This document shows positions 21,358 to 34,400 of a stretch of 64,000 nucleotides of DNA, piece by piece. The notes beneath the pieces were generated by a model. That model was given only the letters and a program-made list of their open reading frames with translations, searched no databases and was not told the origin of the DNA. This stretch comes from Opisthocomus hoazin. Its lineage: Eukaryota; Chordata; Aves; Opisthocomiformes; Opisthocomidae. The stretch is from NCBI RefSeq assembly GCF_030867145.1, contig NC_134414.1, positions 76,188,504 through 76,252,503 on the forward strand, read 5' to 3'. Position 1 is the first letter of the stretch, and each line of letters opens with the position of its first letter. A program made the position numbers and the translations under genes.

Positions 21358-22370
21358 GCCCTCGCGGACTCTCTCTCCGAGCCCGCGGCGCGGTCGCGGC
21401 GCCTCTGCCCAGCTCCTGGGCGCCCTGTCCCGCGGGTGTCACCGGCAGGCGTGGGCAGAGCCACCCCCGCAGCCACCCTTCGCCGCACGGGGGTGGGGAG
21501 GGGGCACGAAACGAGCCGAACTGGGGGGGAGGCTGCTGCAATTATTTGGGACGGGGTGGGTGGGGGGGTGCGGGGCGATCGGCGGCCGCGGGAGGGTGCT
21601 GCGGGCGCGGCGCGCGCTGCCTCGGAAGATGTCGGCGGGGCGGCGGCTGCCGCCGTGGTGGTGGTGGCTGCCGGCGCTGCTGCTGCGGGGCGGCGCGGGG
21701 GGCTACGTGGTGGTCAGCTCGGTGTCCTGGCCGCTGCCGGAGGCGGGAGCGGCGGCGGACGAGCTGCACAGCTCCTCCACCGAGGAGGCCCTCCCCGCGC
21801 TGCTGGAGGAGGCGGGCGGCCTCTGGAAGCAAAGCTACCCGGCCTCGGCTTACCGGGAGGACGCGGCCCTGGGCCCGGGGCCGGCGGGGCGGCGGCCGGG
21901 ACAGGGGACCGCCCCCTCCAGGATGTTCTCCTACCGCCGGGAGGGCGCCGGGCCGCCGGGCCGCGCAGGGACCGCCCGCTCCCTCGCCCGCCACAACGCC
22001 TGGGGCTTCGTGGCGACGCGGGCCGCCCATGGAAAGGTACGGTGCCCCCCCCCCCATCCTGCTGCCCCACTCCCGCGGGCCGCCGCGGCCACGCCTTGCC
22101 CGCCGGCCCGGCGAGCGCCGGACCCCCGCGCCCTCCGGGAGCGGCGTTTCTGTCCCTTCGAGAAAATAGCGGTAGAAACTCTTTCGAGGAAGAGGGACCG
22201 TGTCTGGGGCGCAGGAACAGCCAAATCTTTAAGCCAGAACCGGAGCTACAGGGTCGGTTTTGGAGAGACTCCGGGCAGCACCCTCGACCCCGCCGCCTGC
22301 CCCTGCCCCTGCCCGGGCCCCCTCTGCCTCCCCCGGACTCCGGCCGCCACCGGCGAGCAGCCCGGAGGGG
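21350..22370. promoter_or_regulatory. CREG2: CREG2 CpG-island promoter and first exon
   Basis: Very high GC and many CpGs, in contrast to the AT-rich flanks. It covers the region before the ATG, exon 1 and the start of intron 1. There is no TATA box near a likely start site. The exact transcription start cannot be read from sequence alone. Confidence 0.7.
21629..22036 (+). CDS. CREG2: CREG2 exon 1
   Basis: 136 codons, GC-rich, ending ...VATRAAHGK with donor AAAG|GTACGG in phase 0. It encodes the signal peptide, the acidic/proline-rich CREG2-specific N-terminal extension and the start of the barrel domain. Confidence 0.93.
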
Positions 22371-22401
22371 GGGGGGGGGGGGGGGGGGAGGAGGAGGAGG
22401 A

Positions 22402-22433
<32 letters not shown>

Positions 22434-25400
22434 GAGGAGAAGAAAAACAAAGACACACACACCTCACCACCCCCACTCCCCCCAAATCAGATTTAACTTT
22501 TGAAAGTATTCACAGATTAATAAACTTACAATTTAAAAAATAGAAGCACATTCATCTTCAGAAAGCTCGGCTGAGTTAGTGGCAGTTTATGTTATTGTGA
22601 AATAGAAAGTAACAGGTTAAAGAAAGATGCCATTAAATAAATATATACGTACACACGAGAGGCCTGTAATTCTACATCAGTTTGTCAGAAATCCCATTAA
22701 ATCGTATGATCTTAACTGTTCTGGTTTATGGTCTCACTAGAAACCCTCGGTGGAATTACAGCCATAATACAGTCTGCAGTTAGCTGTCTCTGGTTACAAC
22801 ACAGAAGTAATACAGAAAAATCGAATTCGTAATAAAATTTGGAACTGACGAGCGGGGTGCTACTGCTATGAATGCTGAGTTATGCTCCCCGTGATCCCAG
22901 TTCTTTTTGAGAATCCACTGTAAAGTTAACCATGCATGACAGACTGAGCATTCTAGGCAGTGGGAACATGTCCTGCAATATTACTGACAGGTACTATTTT
23001 TTTTACATTGTAACTCTTAATAATAAACAAGTATTTTTAGTTTCTAAATTATGCAACTTCATTAAACCATTCCTTCTAAGGAATGCTAACAAGGTCCATT
23101 TATAAGCACTATAAGCATTAAAATTTTAAAGGCATATAAACATTCGAAATCAGAAAGCATGCAATCCAGGTAATAACATCATCCAGGGTTTTCTTATTAA
23201 CTATTCATACTTAATTTGATTTTGCTGAAAAGGATTTACCAGTTACCTTGAATTAATGTATTGTCTGATAAGTTTACTATTTAACATCTAATTGACCATG
23301 AGGAAAGAAATGTCTGAAGACATGAAAAAACAGTAATTCATGAAGTATTTGTCATTGTCATTTATAATGGGATGAAAAGCATAGTAGGAGTATAAATCAT
23401 CATGGAGAACATTGATGTGTGTCACTACTAGGCAAGGACATTTTTGCATGCATTATATCCACTGTCCATATGCAGGTCAGTGTATGGGGGAAAACTTTTT
23501 GAAAAAAAACTTGGCTCCCTGGTGCCCCTCCTCTGGCATGGGAGGGAGGTTTGCTCTTGGTGGCTGAAACACCCTCCCGCCGCTGAGGTTGCTGCTCAGG
23601 CAGCTGAGCTGACATCCAGCTTGACTTCCAACACAACTCAGGCTAAAATGCCTCCCTCTCTCTCCTGGCAAACTGATGCAATCACTTTGCAAATGAGGCC
23701 GAAAGGGGAGGCAAAATTACCATACAAAGCAGACTGAATCAAGGCTAAATTAGGCTCTATATCCTCTTGGGTTTGAGAAAAGGCATCAGCACTGGTTTAG
23801 AGTAAACGTTTCTTGACTCTGATGGCATTGATTTTAATGCACTTAAACATTTTTTAATTTGGTAGTTCCTTTAAGCTCAGTGGAAGAGAAAATGTTCTCT
23901 ATAGTGTCATGGACAGGGCTGGAAAGAAGAAATGGAGGAGGGGTCTGTTTTCATAGAAGCATGATAGATCTAGTTTAGAAGAAGGTCTGTCTCACGATGA
24001 CAACAGAAAGTAGGAGCAACTGGGGGTTGCTGTCCTCTCTGCTGGAGCCCTGTAGGGAATCCCCGATACTGTAAACTGTCTATGTGCAAAGAGGTAACCA
24101 TTTTATTTGGATTTTGCAGATCCAAGGTATGCCCTATGGGAACTGTTTACTTCTCAGCGATGGTCCCGTCAATAACAGCACTGGAATCCCTTTCTTTTAT
24201 GTGACGCCGAAGGATAACACTGTGGCAGATCTCCTGAAGAATCCCGTGGCTTCTCTGACCCTGCCAGAGGTAGATGGAAATTTCTGCAGGTAACACAGTT
24301 TTATCAGCCTACTACGACCTTCAGTGGGAACAGAGTCCTCAGAACAAAATGCTGGGTCCCCACCTTCAGTGTCTTGCCTTTATTTCTGGCTCTCATCATC
24401 AGCTACACACTCCTCCTTAGCTTTGGTTTGCAGTAAGTTGCCCCAGTAAAGCATGGTAAAGAAAAGCAGAATTGTCATTGAAGTATACTGTAGCATCAAC
24501 AGCTACAGTGGCTTTCAGCTGGCACATGAACATACTTAAATTTTGATCTCCTCTCAGAGGTGCCAGATAAAATCTAGGTGTTCGAGATGCCCTGATAGCC
24601 CATAGCAGTCCAGTCAGTAAAGTCCATATTGCTTCAGGGGCTGTCCAAGTCACAGTAAAGCAGACACCCTTGCTCTGCTGAACAGCTCTGCTGAACAGCT
24701 CTGGAGGCCCTGCTGCTTGCGTTGACAGGGCTTTAGCTCTCCAGGATCTGTAAGGGGATCTCCAGCTCTTGGTTCACAAGTTATGTGCTCAGCACCATGC
24801 CACTCAGTCAGATTTCCACCTCTTCAGAGGGTACGATTGCATATGGTATCATTGCAAATTTTTGGTGCCTTGTGTATTATGAACGGTTGGCAAATGATCC
24901 CCCACATAAAGGAAGCTGGGTCTGAGATTTGCTGATCTACAGCCGGCCCCAGGCTCACCTCTCCAGAGACAGCAGTGAGTTGCCTTCTCTCTTCCTAATT
25001 GTGTACAATAAATAACTCCAGATCACTGAAGCTTTATGTATGTATAATGGATGTATGTAAACTCAAAGATGATTCAATTTTCCCCTTCATTCTTGTGTCC
25101 TTGAAAAAGACGTATCTCTGCCATATGTTTGTTTACATTCAAACGTGGCAAACTTGGCTGGGTCAGCCTTGTGTGAAGTGTTACTTCCAAAAGCCTCTTT
25201 ACGTGATGCGGTACACGACACTGAAATCGTGTCAGACAGGACTCCATTACCAAAGCAGATCTTAGCTGATATTCCAAGGATAGAGAGAGAACTGGAAATT
25301 ACAGGCTGCTTCAGAAAGAAACAGGACTGAAAGTTTTTACTTAAGGTTCTCTTTTGTAGGAGGAGAGGTTTCTCTTAAGAACTGGATGCCGGATTTCCCC

Positions 25401-28400
25401 AGCTGGGGATTGCCTTGGGTGTCACCCCGCCTCTCAACCCTGTTAGCTGAGAACAACACTGGAAAAAGCAGTGAATGGCAAATATAAAGCACATTACTCT
25501 TGCACTTGTGTGGTTTTGCCTCTAGAACATACTGTTTTCTTAAGAGTTACATGGTGGCAAAATGCAATGTTTCTTAGATCTAAGCAGTGATTTCAGGCTG
25601 ACATGGTATTCCCAAAGAATGCAAATCATGGCTTCCTCTTGCAACGTCAAACACCTAATAGGAACCTTCCATCGCAACATTTGTTAACGTAATTTAGCTT
25701 TAAATACTTGAGAAGGTCAACAGGGTGGCGAAGTTAACACTGGAATGGTTCTGCTTGTTCCTTGAAATTATTTCATTAAATATTTTGAATTAATCATTTA
25801 ATAAATAAATGTATCCGTTCTTTCGTAACAGGCTAGTCGAGCTTAATCCGCTTTCTAAGCTTTCTCATTCAATCACATAGTGAGCTGAATATCTAGACCA
25901 AGTGCTTAAAGATGTATGTTAAGTCCTATGTCCTAGCACCTACCCAATGTCCTATTTTCAGAGGCTCAAGACTCAGAGCAGCTTCCATTGATGGTAACTG
26001 CTGGAGTTGGGCACTTCTGAAAACTACACACCTATTTAGGTATTTAAGCGTGAGCTTTCATCCCTGACTTTAAACAGCCACTCTTGAAAGTCTTTGCCTT
26101 TTATGTTTTAACAATGTCACTGCCCAATTTACCTGTTTGGGAAGTGCCAGTTCACCAACAAAAGAGAAATGCTGCATGATTTATCATAGAATTATATAGT
26201 CATAGAATGCTTTGGGTTGGAAGGGACCTTTAGAGGTCACCTAGCCCAGCCCCCCTGCCGTGAGCAGGGACATCTTCAACTAGACCAGGTTGCTCAGAGC
26301 CCCATCCAGCCTGACCTTGAACATTTCCAGGGGTGGGGCCTCCACTACCTCTCTGGGCAACCCGTGCCAGTGTTTCACCACCCTAATTCTATTTATGGAA
26401 ATATGAAATTCGTATACGTCACAACCCTTCGAGAACATATATTCACTGTCTTTCTATTAAGTAACTACTAATTTGCAAACCAAACCACTACCCTTTTGTT
26501 CTGTGCGCCACAATGTGCTGCTGTTTGTCTTGCAGCCAGGGCAATCTGGATTGTGCCACCCAACTCTCTAGTCCCCTCTGCAGCCCAAGACCGCTCTCTC
26601 TGGCAACAAGAGCTCTCTGGGCACTGCCAAGGAACTAAGCCTGAATTTCCAAGACAGCTTAGGCCAAATTAATTACCAGTTGCCACATCCCTACTCTCCC
26701 TCCCTACCACCAGTCACGTGGTTTCCCCCCCCGCCTCTCACATCAGCTCTGGGCTTTGCCTGACTCTGAGTTCAAACGTAAATCTGAAGAAAATTAATGC
26801 AATGATGAGAATAAGGTTTTCTGCTGGTCCTTCTTGCTTTCTTCCCATGGCTGCTGCTGCTCCTGGCCATGCAATCCCACCCCCTCCCTTCAGCTGACCA
26901 TATGGTGGGCCTATTTTAGCTCAGTAACCCAGCAGAAACCTCTTCCCCCTTTTTTTTTCTTTTTTTGCTAGATGAGATTTCTACTGGTTTAGTAACTTCA
27001 ATTGGTTCCCCAAAAGGCAGAGGAGTGCAAAGGAGAGAGGAAAGCAGAAGGTGGAGGAAAACAGGACATCCCCATTTTAGCATGTAACCATACTCTAAAT
27101 ATTGAGCTTACTACTGAACTGAGTACACAGATTCAGAGCCTGACCAGTGCTCCTTGCGTGATTTATTTTGTTCTTACATTCAGTTTGTTTTTCATTACTT
27201 CTGGCGTTCTCATCTGGAACAGATGTTGGCTGGCATTAGTGCAAAGAACAAGCGATACAGAGAATGAAAAGCTGGGACATTTGTTGAGCTGCAATTTGTC
27301 TTTTTGATGATAGCTAGGAAAATGTGAGCAAGCTCTGGGGCTGTCTCACAGCCAGGACGCATGTGGGCACCGGGACTTTGACTTTCTTCTTTCCCTTTCC
27401 CCTGTAACCAGGGTCAGAAATGAATTTACATTTTAAAAGTAGCAACCTGTGAGTGAATTCCACATTTTAAACTAGTAACATTTTAAACTGCAGCTGTGTA
27501 CAGCACCCTACAGTTACCCCAGAGAGAGGGCTACTGGGGCCAGAGCAGCAGTGAGGAAAATACCAAGTGTTCCCGTGTCCCACTGCCAGTGCCTGGGGCT
27601 GCCTGTCTCCAGCACTGCCTGCAGCTCTGGATGTGCTGCCCGTGACACAGCCAGCTTGCCACCTCTGCCGTGGGCAGCCCAAGCACCCCTTCGGGGTGCA
27701 CCCTACCTGCTGAGGTGGCCGGGCTGTGCCATGTAAACAGCACGTAGCATCCTTGGGGCAGGGCTTTATGTGGTGGCTCAGGTTTTGTACAGCTGGTTTC
27801 TGCCTCTTCTTTGCTCACTCTATGTGAGAGGCAAGACCTTTTACTCTGAAAGACCTGAAGTCCTGCTAGTATAAAGATGGCATCTGTGGGATTTCCTTTG
27901 CAAAGGAAAGTGTCCTTTATAGATGGTTTTAATACCAGAAGCTCTCTCAGCTGAGGGCATCATTGTTTTGGTTTCAAAATAATTATACAAACTAGCTAAA
28001 TGAATAACGCTCTACGTGAGAAAGTTCATGTCCTTGTATGCCAGCAATGTATTTGTAGCTTGTTTCCATGTGGAATTTTACTCAAATTTCATTATTAACC
28101 TACTCTGAGTTGTAAGAATTAAAATAAATGTGAAAGCTGGTCAATGCCTGTAGTCAATGCTCCTGGGAGTATCTGACTCTCTCCTGAAAAATGCTTCTGA
28201 CCTATTGCACGCAAAAGAAATCTCTGGCGTTTAGAAAGAAAACATAGCTGACATTTCAATAGTCTTCTTGTATCTAATGAGTATCAAGTGACTTGTGTGC
28301 ATGTACATCAGTTTGATATTAAATTTATTTAGTAGTGAATTTAATTTGTTTTGTTTCAGAAGAGACTCCAAGTTTCAAACCATGGCAATAAATATTTTCA

Positions 28401-31400
28401 CTTTTGGGAATGTGAGGAATACATAGTGGCCTTTTTGGGGCTCCAGCCTTAGTTTTAGTCAGCTGGAGAGAAAACCTGAAAAGCCTAAACTAATAAGAGA
28501 AATAAATAACGTTTAATAATGAAAGAAAGAGAGCTGCGATGCATCTGAATAGGCACTAATTGCAAGACATTATAATGTTGCAGCTACAGTCTGGATTCCT
28601 CATCTCTGACCTAGAGACTGCCATTTCCCGGGGGGAGACAGGCTGCACTTCTCTGAGGAGGCTCTCTGATGGCCAGGCTACAGAAAGCATTCGTTAGCAA
28701 CTACACCGCATCCTATCTGAAGGCTGATAAATGGATAATAGAGACAAGAAAAATTAAATGGTTCAGGGCTATAAATAGACTAAGCTGGCATGTCTATGCC
28801 ACAGACAATCTGAAAAGATTGAGTCCCATTCTTGCAGCTTTCAGAGGGAGCCCGACATTAAAGAATAGAGCAGCTATTGTCCTAAATGCATTTCCCAACA
28901 CACAGCCTGCTCAGAGGATCCCTCTTTCCAAGTAAGCTCCTGGGCCTGCCTCATTACAGCTGCAGTCTGGAAAACAGGCAATTAATTTTAAATGTGCGTC
29001 GCCTCCTTGACATCAGGTTCGGCACATTCATAGGGACCAAGTGCAGCTTTCTTAGAGAAGAAGCAGTTACACAGCTGCTGTGAACTGGTTTTCACGTAAG
29101 GGAAAATGAAAGAAAAGCAGCGAGCTTTGGGGTCAGTCCGCCGGTTGGTTTTCCTTTGCTGTTAGTTTGGAATATGGTGTTTCAAATCCACTCTGCAGAC
29201 TGCAAGTGATTTTGAGGGACTCAGATTCCTCTGCTGGTTTATGACCCGCATGGGAGGTGGCTCCATTAGAGCCATTTTACCCACCATGCTCGTCTACTGC
29301 TTGAGGTAGCAGATTGGCACGACCGGGCAGACGTCTTCAGTGGATATAAGCTGGCTCTGTAGGTTTCCTAAACTCTGCATTGAAAAGGCTGACGGGAAGG
29401 CTGAGCATCTCCAGCGCTTCTGGATACCACCAGGCCACAGGAAGAGGAGAGTAATTCGGTGGGTTAGGGTCCCTGCTGCGTGGTGGATCGGCAGCATGCA
29501 TAAACTGCTGACGACTTCATTCCTGGGCAATCCTGAGAGATGATAAGCCTGCCATGGGTGGCAGACACAACTTCTGGGATGTCACTTGGCCATCCAACAC
29601 ATAGCTGCCTCTGGGTTTACATGGTCACTGTCTGTTAATATGAGGGTGAATATAGCAAAGAAAATTGGCACCGCACCTTCACACATGGAGAAATGACGCA
29701 CGCAGAAGGAAAAAGCTGAATCCAGACATCCCTCAATTTTTGAGATCCACCTCCTGGTCCTGTGGCACAGACACATTTCTAGTTCTGGTATTTATATTGG
29801 CCCTTTTTAGTCATATGCAAATAATTATGTCAGTAGCTGTTCCTGAAAAATCTGTATTTAAAAAAATCAGGAAGATACCAAATTAGAAAGTCAAATATGA
29901 AACCTACTATCATCATGACCCAATGCACACAATATAGCTCTAAATTACTATTTTTTCCTGTATTCTTAAATAACCAACTTCCCAAAATCCCTTTCTAGCA
30001 AAGTACTATGTGTTTCTCTGACTCTGTTTACAGAAATAGTTGATGCTGTGATTCTTTTTTTTTCCCTGTGAATTGTCTATGGTTAAACTATATAAAAGTT
30101 TCCTGTCTGAAACAGAGTTCAGCTGAAGAAATGAGTTGTCATTGTCAATGCAGACAGACAGACGGACAGGCTTCACTTAACAAATTCTAATTGAAACATC
30201 CTAGGAAGGGTTATCTTCTAGGAAGAGTGAAATTATGTAAAGCACGAAAACAGGTATACTATGAATACAGGCTCACTTAGATGCAGAATAGCCATTGTAC
30301 CAATACTCTTCAGGTCTGAAGCTGGACTTCAGATTCAGAACAGAAGACTGCTCTTCCAAAAGCAAAAGCGAAGACGTCTTTTAGCTATCTTTGCTGGCTC
30401 TCAGACACGGCTGATAAAGAAATTCGTGTGAAAATCAGAGCAGGGCAGGGTAAAACTGCCCAGCCGTATCCAGCTGAAGGCCGGCAACAGCTTTTCAGAT
30501 TATGAAACTGCTTTCAGCAGAGATTTTGTTTGACGTTCATGCCATGCAGATTAGCAGCACCAATACATTCTTTCTGCTTCAGAGACTCTGGTAGTTAGTG
30601 GTGAGCAAATGAAATGTATGAGGGGGATAACTTGCTTTTCAAAATTAATCACGTTCATGAATCAAAATTATATGTACTTTACAATAATTCTCTGAGGACA
30701 TAGCATTTCCTCCCTTCCTTTCTGTAGATTTTAAGGGACAAAAATTACTATGATGTATTGTATATACTAGAAAAGAACTCTGAGTCTTCACCTCGTGCCC
30801 AGTTTGGGGCTAGACAAATGGCAGGAGCCCTGCGCAGGGCGGCAGGGTGCCTACCTTGCATCCATGGGAGGTGGAAAGGGACAAGCTGTTCCAGCAGCCC
30901 GTCCCCACCTCCTAATTGTATGGCTTTGTGGGGCTGCTGCTGCCGCTATAGGAAGGTTAGGGTGTGTGGAGACAGTCATTGCCACATTTCCTTTATGCCA
31001 CATGCCAGCTGCATGCTCTAAAGTAGAAAAAAAAGTAGGAAAACAGTTCTCTGAGGCTTTCTTCTTGACTCTCTGGCTCTCCTTTTCTGCGATAGCAGAA
31101 AGCGCTTTCCCAACTTCTTTTCTCTTCCATTCTGCTCAAGAAATAGAGGGGTAAAAGCAACGCTTTCTCACAGGGCAGAGAACTGTGTTCAGGGGAGATG
31201 GGGAGGATTTATGCATCCTAACAGGAAGGATGGCAGGTCCTGTGGGTGGCAGGGGCATGGAGGAGAAGGATGGCAGCTCCTCTGTGGGAAAAGGAGGCTG
31301 GGGAAGAAGAAAAAGAGAGATTCCCCTCCATAGATCCTGCTTCCTCCCCCCGTCCCTGGAACATTACTGAACCCTCTCACGTTCCTTCTACCGATTCCTT

Positions 31401-34400
31401 CTTGGGGACACCTGGCTCTCCTTCCCAAGTGCCTCCCAAACTCCTCTCTTGCCTTTCCTGCTGATCTGTGCCAGATCTGTTTCACCTCACTAGCGGACTG
31501 CAGAGGCTGAGAATCAAGCTGCTACCCCAGGGATAGTTTTGGTCAGAAACCAGGAGACAGAGCATTGTCAGTCAAAGCAGAGATCTCAGCTGCCAGAGGG
31601 AATCCTAACAAAGTCATCACCTTGTGTGCCGATATAACTGCATCAGCCTGAACTATAGGTTCATCAGATATGGACTTGACTAGTTGTTGTATAGGAGCCT
31701 TCTAATTAAAATCCGAGAGATGGCTAGTGTAGTAAACAATTTAATGAGTAGGTGGCACTCTTTACTCTGAACCGCTCTCGAACCATGACTCAGAAAGTGC
31801 GGAAGAGGTACGCAGTAAAATAAGTGGGACGTATTCATAAGCAGGGTGCTGCGTGGCATTGCATCCTTGTTGGGAAACATATTTCACTTGGACACGACTT
31901 CTTCTTAAGGTCAGTAAAGCTGGTACCTTTGTAAGTGAATGCAGCTCATGCTCTCATCTCACATGCTTGGAAGAGACAACTGCCTGGACTGGGTCAAACT
32001 CTGCATACCTGGTTTGCTCACCGCAAGCAGAGGAACGGACACACTCAGTTCTTCTCTCTTCACAAATCAGATTAATAACTAAGAAAATATCTCTTAATGC
32101 ACCATGTTCTTATGAAATGCCTAAACCGAATCTTTTTCCATTTTAATCTGGCTTCCCTCCGTTTCTGCAACAAGGTGTATATACTTTACGTAAGCATAAA
32201 CAAATAAATGTGTTTCTTAGCGTTTGGTCTCCTTCCACAGTTACCTGCTTTCTCTTCCCCTCCATTCATATTTTATCACAGCCTTCATGAAATCCTCTCC
32301 AGGGAGACAGAGGACCTGATTCTGGTAAAGGCGAGGGCTGCAAAGCCACCTTGGGTATGCTCGACAGAGCGATGGCATCACTGGCATGCCGTCTCTCCCC
32401 TGGCTCTGCCTTCCCCTTGCCCCCAGCCAGCAGCACACAAACATTACATAAAGCCGCTCCTCCGCACCTGCTTGTTCTTGGGCCAGCAAAGATAAAAGGA
32501 ACGCAAGGCCTGAGAGCTGAATATGCGTTTATTTATACAGAAGGCAAGAAGTGACTAGTCAATGCATGACTAGACCTCCACAGATGTGAGGGAGGAATAT
32601 TTTAGTAAATACACCTATTTATCCCTGGTATCCCTCTATTATCTTTAGTAAAAATATGAGATATAACCCTGGCTATATCCCTTTACTCCTAGGAAGCAAA
32701 GCCTGCATTTATTTTTTTAGTTGCACTGGTAGCACCGCTGAAAATTCAAGACCTGTTCACCATGGAGTTAGAAGTGGTAGCTGTGAGTTTTGTGATTTTT
32801 GATGATTTAAAAAGTATAAAACTAATCATGCATTATTAGGGAAATACTATGCCAAAAACGATGCAGAACCAGATTTACTTCAGAATATGAAGGGCTCCTT
32901 TGATGAAGAAAATACTAATGCTAGTAAGATTAGAATACAAGGTTCCTATTCTGAAACAGAAAACCTATGATAAGAGGCAGCGCTAAAAGCAAAGCCAACG
33001 AAGTCATAACATAGCGTACTGAACTCAAATGTATCATTGTCCTGTTCAGCTCCTCCAAAACTTCATCTAACATAATCTTAACAAAGAATTTGGTTGCCTC
33101 ATTTCCCTGAAAAACAAACCGACCCTCCAGAGTATTATTCCAATGTGCAAAATTCAGGTTGAATCACTTTTACTGAGAATGATAGTATTGTGTGTGTTGC
33201 TTAGTGTAACACCCTGACTCACAAGAGCAGAACTTAGAGAAAACTGCAAACAGAAGAAGGAGCCAGGGAAAAAAACAGAAATAAAACCATTCCAGCTATG
33301 GATGTACAGTGTGTGGGGTTTGTTGTCAGCCAAATACGCGGGGAGCAGTTTTTTCTGTAAATGGGGGAAGAGTCACATCTGACACTAGTCCTGTCAGGCA
33401 AAACCCATCTCAGCAAAGGCAGGCAGGGTTCACTGCTTAACCACAGCAAAGTCAGGTCTATTGCCTACTCAAAATCACCAAGTACACTTTTAGAACAAAT
33501 ATGTACTTGCACAAAAAATATCAAATAATTGTAATTTGAGAAGGTGTCGGACCAAAATGCCTCACTGTTCCCGATCACACCCAAATCTATCACCTTCATC
33601 TACTCGGTGAAATGCAGACATCCTTGAATAACAATCCCTTTCTGATTCCTCTCTGAAAGTAAGTAACAACGTCTTACCTAGGAGCTATGCCCAAGAAAGG
33701 GACTTGCAAATACGTCTGGTTTTCCCAGCTCTTCAGTTGTTTTACAATACTGTTAGGCTCTGGAGGAAATTGTTTCATACACACAGATACAGAGTTACTA
33801 GTTTAAAGCAAAGTTCTTAACTGAAATTTTGCTAGTGAGAAGGCCCTTCCCTTCCACATTTTTAAGAATCATCTAGTTAAATATGTAAAGAGTGTTGATA
33901 CAGTATTAAGATTAAGCACAAAAGATAACAATAGATCAGGAGACCACTTCAGATGGACTTTAAGACTCTGCTATCCGGGGCCAACAGCCGCAGGGGTGTC
34001 AGCTGGCACCCTTTGTATGTGGGATTCAGCTCCTCTCTCCGCAGCTCTATACGCTGTGTTTGCCTGCATTTATTCGTGCTGTGGTTGGTGCGCATCTCAT
34101 GGGACCGTGGACGCTGGACACCCACACAGCACCCAAAGCCTATGCAAAAGCAAAGCCAGGAGCGACGGCTGTCCCTGGGGCACGAAGCTGCACGGCATAG
34201 GGACAGGACGCTCGCAGGCTGCTGTAAGCCAGCTGGGGAAAGGCACCTTCAGCATGCCGCAGGGGTTACCCTTGAGGATCCGCAGCATGCCAAGGTGACC
34301 ACATAGACAGGTTTGTACTCTGAATACACACTGATAGAAATAAACCCAGTGTCTGGGTAGGGAATGCAGATTTTTCAGGTGCTGAGAACACCATTCATTT

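Noticed and set aside
21103-22503. Very long open frames (466, 420, 248, 207 and 171 codons) around CREG2 exon 1 on both strands
   Set aside because: They arise from GC-rich composition and the C and G runs. Only the part of one frame from 21629 to 22036 has CREG2 content.
33953-34306. Two overlapping plus-strand ORFs of about 100-117 codons in CREG2 intron 2
   Set aside because: Different frames of the same GC-richer stretch; no conserved motif.
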